Part shown: positions 54,635 to 64,000 of the stretch, in pieces
Layout of the letters: the number at the start of each line of letters is the position of its first letter
Numbering within the stretch: the stretch's first letter is position 1
DNA from: Geomobilibacter sp964432205
GTDB taxonomy: Bacteria; Desulfobacterota; Desulfuromonadia; Geobacterales; DSM-12255
Direction: 5' to 3'
Length of the DNA: 64,000 bases
Assembly (NCBI GenBank): GCA_964432205.1
Contig: CAYSMK010000010.1
Coordinates: 91,631 to 155,630 of the forward strand
Notes under the pieces: model-generated
Databases searched by the model: none
The model's input: only the letters and a program-made list of their open reading frames with translations
What the model was told of the DNA's origin: nothing
Translations under genes and position numbers: made by a program

Positions 54635-55249
54635 ATGGGACAGGAACTGCCGGGGAGTGAAGAGGGAGTGAGGGGGATGACGCCGGCCCGGCTGGTGGTA
54701 TCGGGCTGGCTGGCGATGACGAGCGCGCTCCTGGCCATCCCGCTCTTCCTGCTGTCGCTAAGGCTGGCCGGCGCCGAGGACCTGGTGGCCAGGGCCGGGG
54801 AGGCGGGACTGATGGTGGTCGGCACCGCGCTTTTCGTCTACCTCACCATCACCCTGCGCCGGCTCCTGCACAGCCGGTACGCCTTTTACGACGCGGACAG
54901 CGCCATCGCCCTCCTCATCAAGGCCAACGTGGTCCTGACCGTTGTCGGCGTCATCGGCCTCGCCGCGCCGTCGCTGGCCTCGTCGGTGGGGCTGTTCACC
55001 ATCATCTGCCTGCTGCCGCTCGGCATCTTCCAGGCCTATTTCGGCCTGCGCCTCATGCGCCTTTCGGACGGACAGCAGCCGCTCTTCCGTACCTACTGCT
55101 ACCTGAACCTGGCGACCGGCCTCTGCCTGGCCCTGATCATCACGGCGCCCTTGGCGCTCCTTTTCGGCGCCATTGCCGACGTCATGCTCGGCACGATCTT
55201 TTTCCAGCACGGCCAGCAGGCAAAGGGGCATATTTCTGATACAGTTTAG
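54635..55249 (+). CDS. Multi-pass membrane protein of unknown function
   Basis: 204 residues from ATG 54635, with GGGGGAG just upstream. Five predicted membrane helices (LVVSGWLAMTSALLAIPLFLLSL, GLMVVGTALFVYLTI, VVLTVVGVIGLAAPSLA, TIICLLPLGIFQAYFGL, LATGLCLALIITAPLALLFG). No catalytic or transport motif recognised. It is divergent from lexA with 149 bases between starts, so it shares the intergenic region containing the LexA box. It might be damage-controlled, but the box is 100 bases away. Confidence 0.75.
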   Translation: MGQELPGSEEGVRGMTPARLVVSGWLAMTSALLAIPLFLLSLRLAGAEDLVARAGEAGLMVVGTALFVYLTITLRRLLHSRYAFYDADSAIALLIKANVVLTVVGVIGLAAPSLASSVGLFTIICLLPLGIFQAYFGLRLMRLSDGQQPLFRTYCYLNLATGLCLALIITAPLALLFGAIADVMLGTIFFQHGQQAKGHISDTV

Positions 55250-55263
55250 GCAGGCGGGGGTAT

Positions 55264-55420
55264 CCGTGAGGCATGGCGGCCCGTTTTCCGCTCAAGCAGC
55301 CGCGATTTGGCTTTTGAGGTGCATCACCGCCGGTGGCTGACCTCGCACGGTTGAAGCGACGTGGTGCCAACCGGCCGCGGGAATCGCGGCTGTTCGCTCC
55401 CGGGCCGCCATGCCTCACGG
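55264..55420. repeat. 157-bp nested palindromic element
   Basis: The outer arms are a perfect 20-bp inverted repeat (CCGTGAGGCATGGCGGCCCG at 55264-55283 and its complement at 55401-55420). Inside is a perfect 11-bp pair (CAGCCGCGATT 55297-55307 / AATCGCGGCTG 55382-55392), then TTGGC/GCCAA, and in the centre GAGGT/ACCTC enclosing CACCG-C-CGGTG. The whole unit can fold as a branched hairpin. It fills most of the gap between two rightward genes. It has no coding potential that I can support. Confidence 0.8.
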
Positions 55421-55462
55421 AGGCTGCGAAGGAGCACGGAACAGGGAAAGGGGTAAAAAGAG

Positions 55463-55867
55463 ATGGTATCGCGTGAACAGATCGACAGATTCCTGCAGGC
55501 CACACGTTTCGGCGTCGTGGGGGCCTCGACCGACCGGACCAAGTACGGCAACCGGGTGCTGCGCTGCTACCAGCAAAAGGGGCTTAGCGTGGTGCCGGTC
55601 AACCCGAAGGAGCGGGAGATCGAAGGGGTTCCCTGCGTGGCGGCCGTGGCCGACCTGCCCGGCGACGTGACGAGCATCTCGGTCATCACCCCGCCAACGG
55701 TGACCGAGCAGGTGGTGGAGGCGGCGATTACCAAGGGGATCACGAACATCTGGATGCAGCCGGGTGCCGAGAGCCAGCAGGCGGTGGACCGCTGTCTTGC
55801 GGCGGGGGTCAACGTCATTGCCGACGGCAGCTGCATCCTGGTGGTGCTGGGCTACCACGACCATTGA
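55463..55867 (+). CDS. CoA-binding domain protein (YccU-like)
   Basis: 134 residues, a single Rossmann-like CoA-binding domain. FGVVGASTDRTKYGNRVLRCYQQKGLSVVPVNPKEREIEG is the signature, and IWMQPGAESQQAVDRCLAAGVNVIADGSCILV completes the fold. The same domain forms the N-terminus of acetate-CoA ligase (ADP-forming) alpha subunits, but here it stands alone, as in many bacteria, with no assigned reaction. It is preceded by the 157-bp palindromic element and followed by ssrA. Confidence 0.9.
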   Translation: MVSREQIDRFLQATRFGVVGASTDRTKYGNRVLRCYQQKGLSVVPVNPKEREIEGVPCVAAVADLPGDVTSISVITPPTVTEQVVEAAITKGITNIWMQPGAESQQAVDRCLAAGVNVIADGSCILVVLGYHDH

Positions 55868-55960
55868 CCGGGGATGGGGCGTTTTCCAGTGGTGAGATAG
55901 CTTTTGCATAAACCGTCAGAAGATGTTAACTTGAATCAGGAGCAGAGATAACAACGATAT

Positions 55961-56316
55961 GGGGGTGTAAAGGTTTCGACGGGGGTAGGAAGCAAAGGTT
56001 GCATGCCGGGGTGTGGGCAGGCCCCGTAAAACAGCCCACACGGCTATAAATGCCGACAATTACAGCTACGCCGTAGCAGCTTAATACCCTGCTACCGTCT
56101 CTCCTAGTTCTTCTCATGGGCCAGGAAGAGGCGTCATTTTCGTGAGATAGTTTTCCCGAAGGCCCACGGCGGGGAAGCGAAACCTAGTGGGATCGCGGCC
56201 TGAAGATTCTGTTCGGTGAAGACGATGGCTGCTAAACCTTAAACACCGAAACAAGCATGTAGACGCCTTCTGTGTATGACTTTCGGACGCGGGTTCGATT
56301 CCCGCCACCTCCACCA
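55961..56316 (+). ncRNA. ssrA: Transfer-messenger RNA
   Basis: The 5' GGGGGTG pairs with CACCTCC near the 3' end to form the acceptor stem, followed by A and the encoded CCA (56314-56316). The T-arm GGGTTCGATTCCC and the 5' AAAGGTTTCGACGGGGGT are diagnostic. The tag frame begins at GCC 56052 and runs ten codons to TAA at 56082-56084, giving ADNYSYAVAA. It rescues ribosomes stalled on broken messages together with SmpB, and RNase R (rnr, at 17.6 kb) clears the messages. An independent terminator follows. Confidence 0.98.
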
Positions 56317-56320
56317 AATT

Positions 56321-56354
56321 GAAAAGGGCTCCGGTTTTTACCGGGGCCCTTTTC
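56321..56354 (+). terminator. Rho-independent terminator of ssrA
   Basis: GAAAAGGGCTCCGGT (56321-56335) pairs with ACCGGGGCCCTTTTC (56340-56354), one G-T pair, around a TTTT loop; the 3' arm ends in a T-run. It starts five bases after the CCA end. Confidence 0.93.
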
Positions 56355-56565
56355 TGTATCCGGGTTTAAACATGATTGACTGAGTTCTGCTCCTGCAATA
56401 CGCGCTGCCGATTAACGAGACGAGGCCATCTGCCGGTCTCTTCGGCCGGTTACGCCGGTCACGTTCTCGCTGCCAACACGAGGGCAAAGATTCTCCTCAT
56501 GGCTTACCTCTCTTCCTCCCCCCTTTGGGCTTTGCAAGACCGGCGCTGGCTACCGGAGGCTTTCC

Positions 56566-56742
56566 CTATCGGCTGAGAAGCATCAACAGGATGGCGATGA
56601 ACGCCGCGATGCCAACCACGATCAAGGCCAGGCTCCTTACCTCTGGGCGCAGCCTGTAGTAGGGATGCCGGGCTGATTTCTTCGAGTCGACGTGTCGCTG
56701 GTGGGCGTGTATTTTGTTGGTTGATCGCGACGTATGGGACAT
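56566..56742 (-). CDS. Small single-helix membrane protein
   Basis: 58 residues from ATG 56742, which has GGAGG upstream; a start at 56775 would add a short tail without a ribosome site. The N-terminal half is basic and histidine-rich (NKIHAHQRHVDSKKSARHPYYRLRPE) and the C-terminal half is one membrane helix (SLALIVVGIAAFIAILLMLLS), a tail-anchored layout. Not recognised. It lies between ssrA and katG and is divergent from katG. The 211 bases between the ssrA terminator and this gene show nothing I can support. Confidence 0.6.
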   Translation of the reverse strand: MSHTSRSTNKIHAHQRHVDSKKSARHPYYRLRPEVRSLALIVVGIAAFIAILLMLLSR

Positions 56743-56850
56743 GGTGACCCTCCTCCCTTGGAAGTATACCATCACTTGACCGAGGGGAGGTCGCCCGCGT
56801 TCCGAATAAGCAAATCAGCAGGTAACGTCCCCGTAATTATGCAGCTGCGG

Positions 56851-56889
56851 TATAATTCCTACAAAGCTCTACAAATCCAAACCTGTAGG
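56851..56889 (+). promoter_or_regulatory. katG promoter -10 and flanking dyad
   Basis: TATAAT at 56851-56856 is a perfect -10; the -35 region is weak, as in activator- or repressor-controlled promoters. Just downstream, CCTACA (56858-56863) and TGTAGG (56884-56889) form an inverted repeat across the likely transcription start and could be an operator or an RNA stem ahead of the AAAGGAG ribosome site. Confidence 0.45.
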
Positions 56890-56904
56890 TAAAGGAGAGC
56901 AGAG

Positions 56905-59100
<2,196 letters not shown>

Positions 59101-59254
59101 GGGCTGCTGACAGAGCGGCAGAACAACGGTCAGCTGACAACCGGTTCAGCGGACAACGTACCGTCGCCGCTGAACCGGAGCGTGAGAGAAAAATTTTGCG
59201 CCCTTTGCGCCTTTTCGTGATGCGGTTGCCGACTTTTTCTTCCTTTTCTCTCCA

Positions 59255-59273
59255 CTGTAACATTCTGTTACAG
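59255..59273. promoter_or_regulatory. Operator-like dyad 1
   Basis: CTGTAACATTCTGTTACAG is a perfect 8-bp inverted repeat with a 3-base spacer. A near-copy lies at 59316-59332, 60 bases centre to centre. Both are in the 446-base gap between katG and the frameshifted toxin, upstream of the latter. Confidence 0.6.
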
Positions 59274-59315
59274 TCACCCGTAAATCCTCACTGGTCCTGC
59301 CTCTACGGCCTCAAG

Positions 59316-59332
59316 TGTAACATTGTGTGACA
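59316..59332. promoter_or_regulatory. Operator-like dyad 2
   Basis: TGTAACATTGTGTGACA repeats the site at 59256-59272 with two changes. Spacing of about six helical turns from the first site would let one regulator bind both on the same face. The rest of 59101-59546 contains a TATAAT at 59391-59396 and a TTGGCACG tract, but no gene that I can support. Confidence 0.5.
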
Positions 59333-59546
59333 TATCATTTTGTTGCACCTGGCTATGTCGTGTTGGTTAACCTGTTGAAATAATGTGAAATATAATTTGG
59401 CACGAAAATTGGTATAGAGAGGGTTTTATTGTCCGTGTGCACTGGGGTGGAGGGAGCGATGGAGACGATCTGCGAAGGGGATTTTGAGAAGACCACCAGG
59501 TGCATAAACATAAACCTGTTGCGTATGTACTAAAAATAGGTACATT

Positions 59547-59820
59547 GTGAAGTGGACGGTCACGATTCATCGCGGTGTGCAGAAACAGCTGCCGAAAATG
59601 CCGGCCAAGGTACTGGATGCACTGGCCCGGCTTCTGGTCGACATCGAGATTTCGGGTCCGGTACGCGGCAACTGGCCAAACTATTCGAAGCTGGCAGATG
59701 GGCGTCATCACTGTCACCTAAAAGGGTAAGCCGACGTACGTGGCAGTGTGGAGTGAAGACAGGGAAACGGTAACGGTGGAGGTCATCTATGTTGGAACGC
59801 ACGAAAAAGCGCCTTACTGA
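59547..59820 (+). pseudogene. RelE/HigB-type toxin with a +1 frameshift
   Basis: The first frame codes 60 residues (MKWTVTIHRGVQKQLPKMPAKVLDALARLL ... YSKLADGRHHCHLK) and stops at TAA 59727. Skipping one base at 59724 continues into GKPTYVAVWSEDRETVTVEV then IYVGTHEKAPY and a TGA at 59818-59820. The joined product, about 90 residues, is a typical RelE-family toxin with the conserved HLK-x-GKPTYVAVW and YVGTHEKAPY end. The shift sits at AAA-GGG-T, where one G too many (or two A too few) explains it. It is either a dead toxin, a sequencing error or a recoded gene. The antitoxin follows, overlapping by 32 bases. Confidence 0.8.
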
Positions 59821-60148
59821 TGAGATGGTAACGCTTCGTCTTCGTGTGCGTCGGTCCGATGCGGAGCGGATCAAGCGCTTTATTACGAGCATCGAAGCTG
59901 AACAGGAGGGCGGGTCTCTCCCCTGGCGTGAGGTCCTCAATGAATTGCGGCCGGACGATAGCATCCCGTCTGCGATTCTTCGTGGTTCACGCGTGAAGGA
60001 AGATCTGACCCAGGTGCAGCTTTCCGAGATGACCGGCATCCCGCGCCGCCATATCAGCGAGATGGAGCATGGTAAAAGGACGATAGGCAAGGAAACCGCC
60101 AGGAAGCTGGCTAAGGCGCTTAACTGCGATTATCGGGTGTTCCTGTAG
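59789..60148 (+). CDS. XRE-family antitoxin (HigA-like)
   Basis: 119 residues from ATG 59789, with GGAGG six bases upstream. The C-terminal half is a helix-turn-helix: LTQVQLSEMTGIPRRHISEMEHGKRTIGKETARKLAKAL. The N-terminal half (MVTLRLRVRRSDAERIKRFITSIEAEQEGG) would contact the toxin. The toxin-first order is that of higBA-type modules. It overlaps the 3' end of the frameshifted toxin. It probably represses the pair's own promoter upstream of 59547. Confidence 0.88.
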   Translation: MLERTKKRLTDEMVTLRLRVRRSDAERIKRFITSIEAEQEGGSLPWREVLNELRPDDSIPSAILRGSRVKEDLTQVQLSEMTGIPRRHISEMEHGKRTIGKETARKLAKALNCDYRVFL

Positions 60149-60259
60149 CGCTCAATGGGGAAGCTGACTCAGGCAAGGTTGGGGAATCTGTAGAACATGG
60201 CATTGTGGTGAGCGGTTGGTAAAGGTGACACCTCAAATAGTCCTGAGAAGCCGGGAAAG

Positions 60260-60425
60260 GCGTTTGTCCACGAACGACACGAAATACACGAACAAACCGG
60301 TTTAGAGAAGGGGAACGGCTTTTGATTTCTTTCGTGCGTTTTCGTGTATTTCGTGGACGACAGGGTTACCGCTTTTGTCTATTTGAAAGGTTTCCCTTTG
60401 TGTCCTTCGTGTCTTAGTGGTAGAT
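60260..60425. repeat. CACGAA-type inverted repeat between the two HTH genes
   Basis: GTCCACGAACGACACGAAATACACGAAC on the left (from about 60266, here written only as its landmarks GTCCACGAA, ACACGAAATACACGAA) is mirrored by TTCGTGTATTTCGTGGAC ending near 60359, with CCTTTGTGTCCTTCGTGTCTTAGTGG-type sequence after it. The arms enclose about 40 bases. This fills the 361-base gap from 60149 to 60509, in which no gene is supported. Confidence 0.6.
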
Positions 60426-60509
60426 GATGGTACACAGTTGAGCGCAGAGTGAATCGTGCGTTCGTTGAGGAATCTGATTTGACCATTATGTCGTTGCTGG
60501 CTCGCAGAT

Positions 60510-60821
60510 ATGGAGCATAAGAAGATGGCACGGATAGCATTCGAAAAGATCATGGCGGGGGTGGAAGACGCGCTGGCCTATGCCGATGGCGACAGTTCCC
60601 GAGGGACGGCGCAGACGGTAAAGGTTGCGGATGTCGACATCACGCAGTTGCGGGAAAAGCTCGGTCTGTCCCAGGACCGGTTTGCCGCTCTGTTCGGGCT
60701 GAGCCCGCGCACCGTGCGCAACTGGGAGCAGGGGATACGCCATCCGGAAGGGCCGGCGCGGATACTCCTGCAGGTGATTGATCGCGAGCCGGAAGCGGTG
60801 ATGCGGGCGTTGCGCGGGTGA
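60510..60821 (+). CDS. Helix-turn-helix protein, HigA/NadS-like antitoxin without visible toxin
   Basis: 103 residues from ATG 60510; the ATG at 60525 is an equal alternative. The C-terminal XRE domain LREKLGLSQDRFAALFGLSPRTVRNWEQGIRHPEGPARILLQVI is the form found in antitoxins of HigB2/RelE-like pairs, where the toxin gene normally lies directly upstream. Here the upstream 361 bases contain repeats and no toxin frame. It may be an orphan left by loss of its partner, or a stand-alone repressor. Confidence 0.8.
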   Translation: MEHKKMARIAFEKIMAGVEDALAYADGDSSRGTAQTVKVADVDITQLREKLGLSQDRFAALFGLSPRTVRNWEQGIRHPEGPARILLQVIDREPEAVMRALRG

Positions 60822-60961
60822 TGGGTTGCCTGGACTTGGTATAGAGTCCATAGAGTCCAAGTGAAATGGCAGAAAGTTAGACCCCGCGATTTTGTTATTT
60901 GAAGGAGTTGGGGAAATACGGGGAGTGTCCCGGATTTTCCGGGACACTAGTGTGTATCATT

Positions 60962-63900
60962 ATGAATAATCTCCTAGACGTTCCTATCACAGCAGTAACC
61001 GAGCTTACCCCTGAGCGCGCCGTATCTGTTATTCGCGTCATTCTTAGATCTGAATGCGGCTATTCAAAGCTAAGTCCAGCTGTATTGACGATCTCGTCTC
61101 GACTCACGACCGCGGACGGCGGCATCGACGCGGAAATCAATGTTCCCTCTGGGGCTATGATTCCAACAGATTGCATTTTTCAGTCGGGACTTAACGGGTT
61201 TCAGATCAAAGCAGGAACTACTTTCAAACCTTGGACACCGAGCGCAATCCGTAGTGAACTTCTCGACAGCAAAGGGGAACTATGCTCTGAGGTGAAACGC
61301 CTCGTTCTCCGTCGTGGGCGCTATATACTGCTTTGCACAGGCCATGACCTGACCCCGGAACAGCGTAACGATTCGCGGCAACACATTGTTCTCGTACTAG
61401 CGGAGGTGGGTGTCGAAGGATACGAAGATCTGGTTGAGGTTCTCGGTGCGAGTCAAATTGCCGAATTTGCCGAGCGTTATCCAGGGACAGCATCCCTTCT
61501 GGCAGTCGACCCAATTCAGGAAGCTTGGGTACTCGATGAATGGCAGCGTGACGCACATATGGCAAATCTCTTCGAGGCGTCACCAGAGCAGGATCAATTG
61601 ATTGCCCAAATACGTGCAGGCTTGCAAAAGGAAACCAAACATTTTCGTATTCTGGGTGAGCCAGGCCTGGGGAAGACACGAATTGTCCTTGAGGCTGTTA
61701 AGGACGTGGACATTGCACCCTATGTGCTTTACATACAGCACGGCTCACAGTTCGGGCAGACAAGGCTCTTTCGCCAGTTACTGAAATGCGGTTACGACAA
61801 ACCGCTTATAGTTGTCATCGACGAAATTGCAGAGTCTGAGTTGGCAGATATTTGGAGGCATTTAAAACCTCGTTGCGGCAGCCTGAAGATTGTGTCGCTG
61901 GATCATGGGAGAGACGAAAGTCACGACGAAGAAATTGTTAGACTGAACGCCCCGCGCCTGCCTGATGAGACGATAAAAAAGATACTTGTTCGCGGAGCTG
62001 GCGATTCACGTGAGATCGATCGATGGGTCGCGATTTGCGAAGGCTCGCCTCGGGTTGCACAGGCGGTTGCAGATAACTTACGAGCAAATCCAGGTGACCT
62101 TCTGAAACCCCCAGCCACCGTACCGATTTGGACAAGATTTCTGCATGGCTACGGCATCCGGGATGAAGGTTCTGCGAGGCAAGTCGACTGCGTGACTCAA
62201 CACCTAGCGCTATTCAGCAGATTTGGGTACGAAGCCCCCGTAGGGAAAGAAGCGGAGTACATAGCGGAACTCATTCGCGAAAATGATCCAACTATTGGAT
62301 GGGCGCGTTTCCAGGAGATAGTCCAAAGCCTACGTGCACGAAGGGTGCTACAGGGGAGCAGAACGCTCTTCTTTGTGCCCAAAGCCCTTCACATCTACTT
62401 GTGGAAGCAGTTCTGGGAGCGCTATGGGCGAGGATTCGACTTCACGCAAACCTTCGACAAGATGCCGGAGTCTTTACACGCTTGGTTCATGAACATGTTC
62501 AAGTTTGCAGAGGGGGCGGCAACGGCGCACATAATTGACGACATCCTTAGGCCAGAAGGCATTTTTTCTAAACGCGAAGCGTTGATGTCGATAAAAGGTT
62601 CTCAATTCCTCTCAATTTTGGCCGAAGCCAATCCATCTGCTGTGCTGCGGCTTCTGGAAGCGACAATTGGCAGATGGACGGATCAGGAGCTTTTAGCGTT
62701 TGAGGATAATCGGCAAAACCTCGTCTGGGCGCTCGAAAAGATCGCCGTTTGGCCAACGCTTACCGTCAGGGCTATCCAAGTGCTAGGACGTCTCGCTGTC
62801 AACGAGAATGCCAATTTCTCAAACAACTCCACGGGCACCTTGATCGGATTGTTTCACATTGGTCCTGAGGCAGCTGCTACCGAATCGAGTCCCGAAGCCC
62901 GACTTCCAGCAATGCTAAAGCTTCTTCATGTGCCCAGTGATGCAGAACGTCTTCTTGGGCTCAAGGCGATGCGTGCGGCCCTCGACAGTCGCGGCATGGG
63001 CTTCCGGATTGTCGGGCCTGAGTATCAAGGGCTACGGGAGAGAGCAAAACTCTGGATACCTACGACATACGGAGAGTGGTGGCAAGCCAAGTTCGTCTAT
63101 TTCCAGACGCTGGTTAATGAGACCCGGAAATGGCCGCCCTCCCTGCAAACTGAAGTCTGCGAGACCTTGCTGGAAGCAGTAGAACAGCAAATTACAACAC
63201 CACCATGTACCGAGTTGGCGTTTCAAGTCCTCAATCTACTTGTGGATGATCCTGCGATGGCACCAGAGAAGCTGAATGCCTTCTTTTGGCATTGGAGGGA
63301 GTATCAAGACGACGGCAAGCACCCAGAAATCACCACGAGGCTTAGCTGCCTTGAGCGTCGTTACACAAGGCGTGACTTAGCAAGCCGGTTTCAACGCTAC
63401 GTAATCGATGTGGACTGGATGGAATGGGACGAGGGTTTTCGCGAACGGCACAACAAGATCAGGAGCCGTGCGAAGAGCCTTGTTAACACTTTGGCTCGCC
63501 GCATCGCAAAGCATCCCGAGAAACTGAGTCAGATTCAGCACCTCCTATCGCCAGCGAAAAATGCGCCTGCACTGTGGCATTTCGGAGAACAATTGGCGCA
63601 GAATGATAGGTCCCGTGAGTTGTTACCCTCACTCATTGAGCTGACACGGGAAACAAAACACCAAGTGTGTCTGCACGGCTACCTTTCAGCAGTTCGGTTA
63701 AGCGATCCCGATTTCTATCTCGCCACAGTGGGAAGGTTTTTTGACATAGAGAGTACAGCATGGCTGGGCGCAACTATTGCGCTTCGCTCCGTCTATGATG
63801 ACGGGCTGTTCGTTAAGTGTCAGGAGGCACTGGAAAAGAAATGGATTGATCCACCTCTTTTCCAGGTGTTGCAATATGGTAAGGACATCGAATCGGTTCC

Positions 63901-63982
63901 CCCTGAAAGAGTGAGGCGTCTGCTTCGTCAGCTGAACGACCATGGAGGGCTCTGCGTCGAATCAAGTGGGTTGAGAGTGTAG
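60962..63982 (+). CDS. Large P-loop NTPase with nuclease-like N-terminus (candidate defence effector)
   Basis: 1006 residues from ATG 60962; the frame is open to 60899, but the upstream residues are not family-like. Residues 1-200 include ADGGIDAEIN (Asp52, Asp56) and, 25 residues on, GFQIKAG (Gln81, Lys83), the D ... QxK spacing of restriction-type nucleases such as Mrr or Cap4. Residues about 205-400 are a P-loop domain: Walker A GEPGLGKT (232-239) and Walker B LIVVIDE (282-288). Residues about 410-1006 are long and helical without recognisable motifs, as in sensor domains of STAND NTPases (Avs-type). The gene is AT-richer than the core. The Avs-like role is inference; family not established. 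Confidence 0.7.
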   Translation: MNNLLDVPITAVTELTPERAVSVIRVILRSECGYSKLSPAVLTISSRLTTADGGIDAEINVPSGAMIPTDCIFQSGLNGFQIKAGTTFKPWTPSAIRSELLDSKGELCSEVKRLVLRRGRYILLCTGHDLTPEQRNDSRQHIVLVLAEVGVEGYEDLVEVLGASQIAEFAERYPGTASLLAVDPIQEAWVLDEWQRDAHMANLFEASPEQDQLIAQIRAGLQKETKHFRILGEPGLGKTRIVLEAVKDVDIAPYVLYIQHGSQFGQTRLFRQLLKCGYDKPLIVVIDEIAESELADIWRHLKPRCGSLKIVSLDHGRDESHDEEIVRLNAPRLPDETIKKILVRGAGDSREIDRWVAICEGSPRVAQAVADNLRANPGDLLKPPATVPIWTRFLHGYGIRDEGSARQVDCVTQHLALFSRFGYEAPVGKEAEYIAELIRENDPTIGWARFQEIVQSLRARRVLQGSRTLFFVPKALHIYLWKQFWERYGRGFDFTQTFDKMPESLHAWFMNMFKFAEGAATAHIIDDILRPEGIFSKREALMSIKGSQFLSILAEANPSAVLRLLEATIGRWTDQELLAFEDNRQNLVWALEKIAVWPTLTVRAIQVLGRLAVNENANFSNNSTGTLIGLFHIGPEAAATESSPEARLPAMLKLLHVPSDAERLLGLKAMRAALDSRGMGFRIVGPEYQGLRERAKLWIPTTYGEWWQAKFVYFQTLVNETRKWPPSLQTEVCETLLEAVEQQITTPPCTELAFQVLNLLVDDPAMAPEKLNAFFWHWREYQDDGKHPEITTRLSCLERRYTRRDLASRFQRYVIDVDWMEWDEGFRERHNKIRSRAKSLVNTLARRIAKHPEKLSQIQHLLSPAKNAPALWHFGEQLAQNDRSRELLPSLIELTRETKHQVCLHGYLSAVRLSDPDFYLATVGRFFDIESTAWLGATIALRSVYDDGLFVKCQEALEKKWIDPPLFQVLQYGKDIESVPPERVRRLLRQLNDHGGLCVESSGLRV

Positions 63983-64000
63983 GCCGTCGAACTTGAGCTT

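Noticed and set aside
56376..56576. 66-residue plus-strand frame after the ssrA terminator
   Set aside because: No ribosome site and no recognisable fold; starts within a few bases of the terminator and overlaps the end of a better supported minus-strand gene.

Overview
The window looks like a Geobacter-type deltaproteobacterium (Geobacterales, Desulfuromonadia). This rests on several features: glnB-glnA behind a sigma-54 promoter; a glnA / site-2 protease / trpS / scpA / scpB series; a pilB-pilT-pilC-pilS-pilR type IV pilus block; a fused DHH-CBS-tRNA nucleotidyltransferase; a tmRNA tag of ADNYSYAVAA; and a site in front of lexA that matches base for base the box described for Geobacter sulfurreducens LexA. 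The sequence is GC-rich, except for visibly AT-richer patches around 49.7-50.6 kb and from about 60.9 kb to the right end. No rRNA, tRNA (other than tmRNA), CRISPR array, transposase or integrase was found.

Left part (1-24.9 kb), core housekeeping. In order: the 3' part of hrpB, an M23 peptidase, a ketopantoate reductase, glnB-glnA, a compact cluster (M50 protease, trpS, scpA, scpB, a MEMO-family gene), a chemoreceptor with a sigma-28-type promoter, the DHH/CBS/nucleotidyltransferase fusion, a small exported protein, a TPR lytic transglycosylase, rnr, tatC-ribF (bracketed by two copies of a hairpin-forming repeat), an LPG-synthase-type membrane protein and a DUF2723 membrane protein.

Middle (25-32.3 kb): pilB, pilT, pilC, pilS and pilR, the assembly ATPase, retraction ATPase, platform protein and two-component regulators of type IV pili. 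The pilin gene that follows pilR in Geobacter sulfurreducens is not there.

Defence and repair block (32.5-54.5 kb). An RHH/RelE-type toxin-antitoxin pair and recC-recB-recD run rightward. Converging on them is a leftward set, jetA-jetB-jetC-jetD (a complete type I Wadjet anti-plasmid system) with dinB 2 bp downstream. A BsuBI/PstI-type restriction-modification pair and lexA with a small partner gene follow, all leftward. The spacing leaves dinB in the Wadjet transcription unit and the restriction-modification genes readable from the LexA-controlled promoter, so DNA damage control and defence appear interleaved.

Right part (54.5-64 kb): a membrane protein, a 157-bp nested palindromic element, a CoA-binding protein, ssrA (tmRNA) with its terminator, a small membrane protein and katG. 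Beyond ssrA the content turns accessory: a toxin-antitoxin pair whose toxin reading frame is broken by one base, an antitoxin-like gene with no toxin, and a 1006-residue P-loop protein with a nuclease-like N-terminus. That last gene is the best candidate here for an undescribed defence effector.
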